Of a DNA stretch of 64,000 bases, positions 61,647 through 64,000 are shown one piece after another (within the stretch, counting starts at the first letter, position 1; each line of letters starts with the position of its first letter). The position numbers and the translations under genes were made by a program. The notes below the pieces were generated by a model. That model was not told the DNA's origin and did no database searches. It saw only the letters and a program-made list of their open reading frames with translations. Source of the stretch: an uncultured Saprospiraceae bacterium (GTDB taxonomy: Bacteria > Bacteroidota > Bacteroidia > Chitinophagales > Saprospiraceae); contig CALFBH010000012.1 in NCBI GenBank assembly GCA_937951615.1, positions 1 through 64,000 of the forward strand, given 5' to 3'.

Positions 61647-62573
61647 ATGCAATTAAGTACAAAACATCTACTAGGCATCAAGTACATTACGCGCGAAGAC
61701 ATTCAGTTGATTCTGGATACTGCGACGCAATTTAAGGAGGTCATCAATCGCCCGATTAAGAAAGTGCCGTCTTTGAGGGATGTGACTGTAGCCAATTTGT
61801 TTTTTGAAAATTCTACCCGAACCCGTATTTCCTTTGAACTTGCCGAAAAACGCCTGTCTGCCGATACAGTCAATTTTTCAGCCTCTTCTTCTTCCGTTAA
61901 AAAAGGAGAAACCCTGCTAGATACTGTTAATAACATCCTGTCGATGAAAGTCGATATGGTGGTCATGCGGCATCCTGCACCTGGCGCGCATGTCTTCCTT
62001 TCTCATCACATTGATGCCAATATTATCAATGCCGGAGATGGTACACACGAACACCCGACACAGGCTTTGTTGGACGCTTATTCCATGAGAGAAGCCGTCG
62101 GCGATTTGGAGGGAAAAAACATTGCAATTTTTGGCGACATATTACATTCGAGAGTGGCTTTGAGTAATATTTTTTGCTTACGCAAATTAGGCGCGAATGT
62201 GCGAGTTTGTGGGCCGCCGACACTCATTCCCCGCCACATTGAAAGCCTGGGTGTTAGTGTGAGTTATGATGTAAAAAAGACCCTGCAATGGTGCGATGTA
62301 GCCAATGTACTCCGTATTCAACTGGAGCGACAAGATGTCAAGTATTTCCCTTCCTTACGGGAATATACACAACATTTTGGCATCAATAAACACCTGTTGG
62401 ACAGCTTGAAAAAAGACATCGTTATTATGCACCCCGGGCCTATAAACAGAGGAGTAGAGCTGACGAGCGACGTAGCCGATTCAAAGCAATCTATTATTTT
62501 ACAACAGGTTGAAAATGGTGTAGCTGTGCGAATGGCAGTTTTATATCTCCTCGCAGAACAACGTCAGGTTTAA
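61647..62573 (+). CDS. pyrB: Aspartate carbamoyltransferase catalytic subunit
   Basis: Catalyses carbamoyl phosphate + aspartate to carbamoylaspartate, the first committed pyrimidine step. 308 residues. Visible: the carbamoyl-phosphate loop FFENSTRTRISFE, the mobile SASSSSVKKGETL with a catalytic Lys, MRHPAPGAH, GDGTHEHPTQALLDAY and MHPGPINRGVE. No regulatory subunit gene (pyrI) is seen. It follows pyrR and its start is preceded by a word array rather than a Shine-Dalgarno sequence. Confidence 0.96.
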   Translation: MQLSTKHLLGIKYITREDIQLILDTATQFKEVINRPIKKVPSLRDVTVANLFFENSTRTRISFELAEKRLSADTVNFSASSSSVKKGETLLDTVNNILSMKVDMVVMRHPAPGAHVFLSHHIDANIINAGDGTHEHPTQALLDAYSMREAVGDLEGKNIAIFGDILHSRVALSNIFCLRKLGANVRVCGPPTLIPRHIESLGVSVSYDVKKTLQWCDVANVLRIQLERQDVKYFPSLREYTQHFGINKHLLDSLKKDIVIMHPGPINRGVELTSDVADSKQSIILQQVENGVAVRMAVLYLLAEQRQV

Positions 62574-62729
62574 AAAAAATACTTAAAACCAACTAAACTT
62601 CATTGCTGTCTCGTTATTATTATAAGGTAAGATATTGTTTTTTAATAGATTGAAGTTGTTTTTTATTTTGCATGCGAGCTTTTTGCTGAAATATAGTTTT
62701 GAATTGAGTTTGTTTGAATGTGAAAATGC

Positions 62730-62760
62730 TTTGTTAATAATATTTAAATGACTATCTTAG
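62730..62760 (+). promoter_or_regulatory. Putative promoter of the coiled-coil protein gene
   Basis: TTTG (62730-62733), exactly 19 bp, then TATCTTAG (62753-62760), one mismatch from TAnnTTTG. This is the best -33/-7 pair in the window and would give a ~58-nt leader for the gene at 62826. Confidence 0.5.
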
Positions 62761-62825
62761 AACATAGTTTTTGTGAAAAATATTCCCCCAGCCAATTTTT
62801 ATACAATTTGTAAAATCCTCCCAAC

Positions 62826-64000
62826 ATGAAAAATTATACCCAACTGCTTTTGATTTTTATAATTAGCTTGTTGTCTATACAGCAGTCTTCGGCACAATGC
62901 GGGGCCTTTATCAAGTCGGCAAAACCGATTAAAGATATGGTATTGGTGCAGACAAAATGGCAATATCTTATTGTGAGAAGTAATTACAGCTATGGTATGG
63001 ATTTGCAAAATACAGAACGTGGTATTATTGCTGATTTTACCTCCAAAGGTGGTGTTTCTCTGGAAGAAGGAGATGAAGTGATTTTTGCAGATGCAGCTCA
63101 AAATCGCTACGCTTTTAAGTTTATCAGTATGGGAAACCTTCGTTCGGAAGGTGGACGCCCAGTATATAATAATACGCTTCAACTTGATAAAGAGGCTGGG
63201 CAGGTATTAGCAAATTCGCGGATGACGACGATTTACATCAAAAGTACGTCTTCCAACCAAATGCGAAAATTTACGATTAATGCCAACAGGCAAGTAGAGT
63301 TTCAGAGCATGGCGAAATGTTTTATGGAAAGCATAGGAGGAAGTTCAGTCAAAGGTCCAAAATTAGATAATATCCGCTTCGACCCTCGCAGTATTGCCGC
63401 AAGGCAGGAGGCAGACAGGTTGCCAGGGGGAGGCAGTTCTGGGGCGCGTACTAATCTGGGAAGAGACAAAGAAATTGGAGATTTACGTCAGCAATTATCC
63501 GCTGAAAAAGCACGTTTGAAAGAAGAAATAGAAAATGAACGTAAAAAAGCAGAGGGTATTAAAGCAAAATTGGGAGAGGAAGTTGCGCAAGCAAGGGAGA
63601 ATGCACAGAAAGTGAAAAATGATTATGCTCAGGAAGTATTGGCCGCTCGTAAGAAAGCAGATGCACAAATTGGTATTTCCCAACAGGAGCAAATGAAAGC
63701 AGTAGAAGCTTCTAAGGGGAAAGCCATAACTGCCATGGAAAAAATAAACCTGGAAGTACTGGAAGCCAAGCAAAAAGCAGATAAAAAAGTCAGCGAAATA
63801 AAGCTGGAATCTGCCACTGCAGTAGCTGATGCTCGTCAGCGTGCAACCACAGAAGTGGAAGAAGCACGAAAGAAACTAGACTTGGCGAAATTGGAATACG
63901 CAGATGAAGTAAATTCTGCACGGGAGAGTGCAAGACTTGAAGTACAAAAAGCCCGTGACGAAGCGGCGAAAGTGGTGACAGAAGCTCGCGAAAAAGCGAA
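62826..64000 (+). CDS. Secreted coiled-coil protein (3' truncated by window)
   Basis: Open from ATG 62826 to the window edge (391 codons, no stop). Signal peptide (LLLIFIISLLSIQQSSAQ), then a ~150-residue globular part (KPIKDMVLVQTKWQYLIVRSN; RKFTINANRQVEFQSMAKC), a Gly-rich hinge (LPGGGSSGARTNLG), and from residue ~220 a long Ala/Glu/Lys-rich coiled coil with ~11-residue EARKKA/EARxxA spacing. It is probably periplasmic or surface-located. I do not recognise a family; similarity to late-embryogenesis-like or ATP-synthase-b-like coiled coils is compositional only. Confidence 0.7.
   Translation, partial: MKNYTQLLLIFIISLLSIQQSSAQCGAFIKSAKPIKDMVLVQTKWQYLIVRSNYSYGMDLQNTERGIIADFTSKGGVSLEEGDEVIFADAAQNRYAFKFISMGNLRSEGGRPVYNNTLQLDKEAGQVLANSRMTTIYIKSTSSNQMRKFTINANRQVEFQSMAKCFMESIGGSSVKGPKLDNIRFDPRSIAARQEADRLPGGGSSGARTNLGRDKEIGDLRQQLSAEKARLKEEIENERKKAEGIKAKLGEEVAQARENAQKVKNDYAQEVLAARKKADAQIGISQQEQMKAVEASKGKAITAMEKINLEVLEAKQKADKKVSEIKLESATAVADARQRATTEVEEARKKLDLAKLEYADEVNSARESARLEVQKARDEAAKVVTEAREKA

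Overview
The window comes from a member of the Bacteroidota, most likely a Saprospiria/Saprospiraceae-like gliding or surface-associated bacterium. I infer this from secreted proteins with type IX secretion (T9SS) C-terminal sorting domains, a SprB-like repeat adhesin with a gliding-motility (type B) C-terminus, TAnnTTTG promoter elements, weak or absent Shine-Dalgarno sequences, and a metabolic gene set typical of the phylum. I see no rRNA, tRNA, prophage, classical insertion sequence or CRISPR array.

Layout. 0-17 kb: RluA-type pseudouridine synthase, a lipoprotein, an LRR protein, dihydrolipoyl dehydrogenase, a DUF4143 ATPase, a patatin-like lipase, a truncated GNAT fragment, an AGCS symporter, an outer-membrane barrel protein, a 666-residue orphan and a secreted DUF4832/Big_2/CBM6 protein. 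17-27 kb: a phasin, then a minus-strand nitrogen-assimilation cluster read as PII - Amt - beta-barrel porin - GltB - GltD, with a candidate plus-strand small RNA between amt and the porin. 27-33 kb: a helical-repeat protein and the 1410-residue adhesin. 33-43 kb: Nudix hydrolase, yidD, hemB, fur, trhO, then class I ribonucleotide reductase (nrdB ... nrdA). The nrd genes are preceded by a cluster of DnaA boxes and split by dinD plus an orphan. 43-51 kb: secreted proteins, a DAACS symporter, mnmD, heptose-7-phosphate kinase and mdh. 51-59 kb: three secreted M43 metalloproteases around a NagB/PIG-L fusion, then a DUF559 nuclease gene framed by long repeats. 59-64 kb: TPR and SPOR proteins, pyrR-pyrB, and a secreted coiled-coil protein cut by the window edge.

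The most unusual feature is the density and organisation of the intergenic repeats. There is (i) an approximately 90-bp dispersed element ending in TTTGAATTTG words; (ii) a composite palindromic cassette present twice; (iii) 8-bp tandem arrays (CACGACAA) that end 3-5 nt before the start codons of hemB and fur, each with partly complementary arms upstream; (iv) perfect palindromes of 36-48 bp sharing an AATTCATGAATT core; and (v) a DUF559 PD-(D/E)XK nuclease gene bracketed by direct and inverted copies of a roughly 90-bp repeat. The nuclease-repeat unit is my best candidate for an undescribed system, with the start-codon-abutting arrays second.

Functional links: PII, Amt and GOGAT take up and assimilate ammonium. 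NrdA/NrdB, DinD and DnaA boxes connect to replication and DNA damage. HemB and Fur are adjacent and carry the same upstream repeat module. PyrR and PyrB form the start of a pyrimidine unit.
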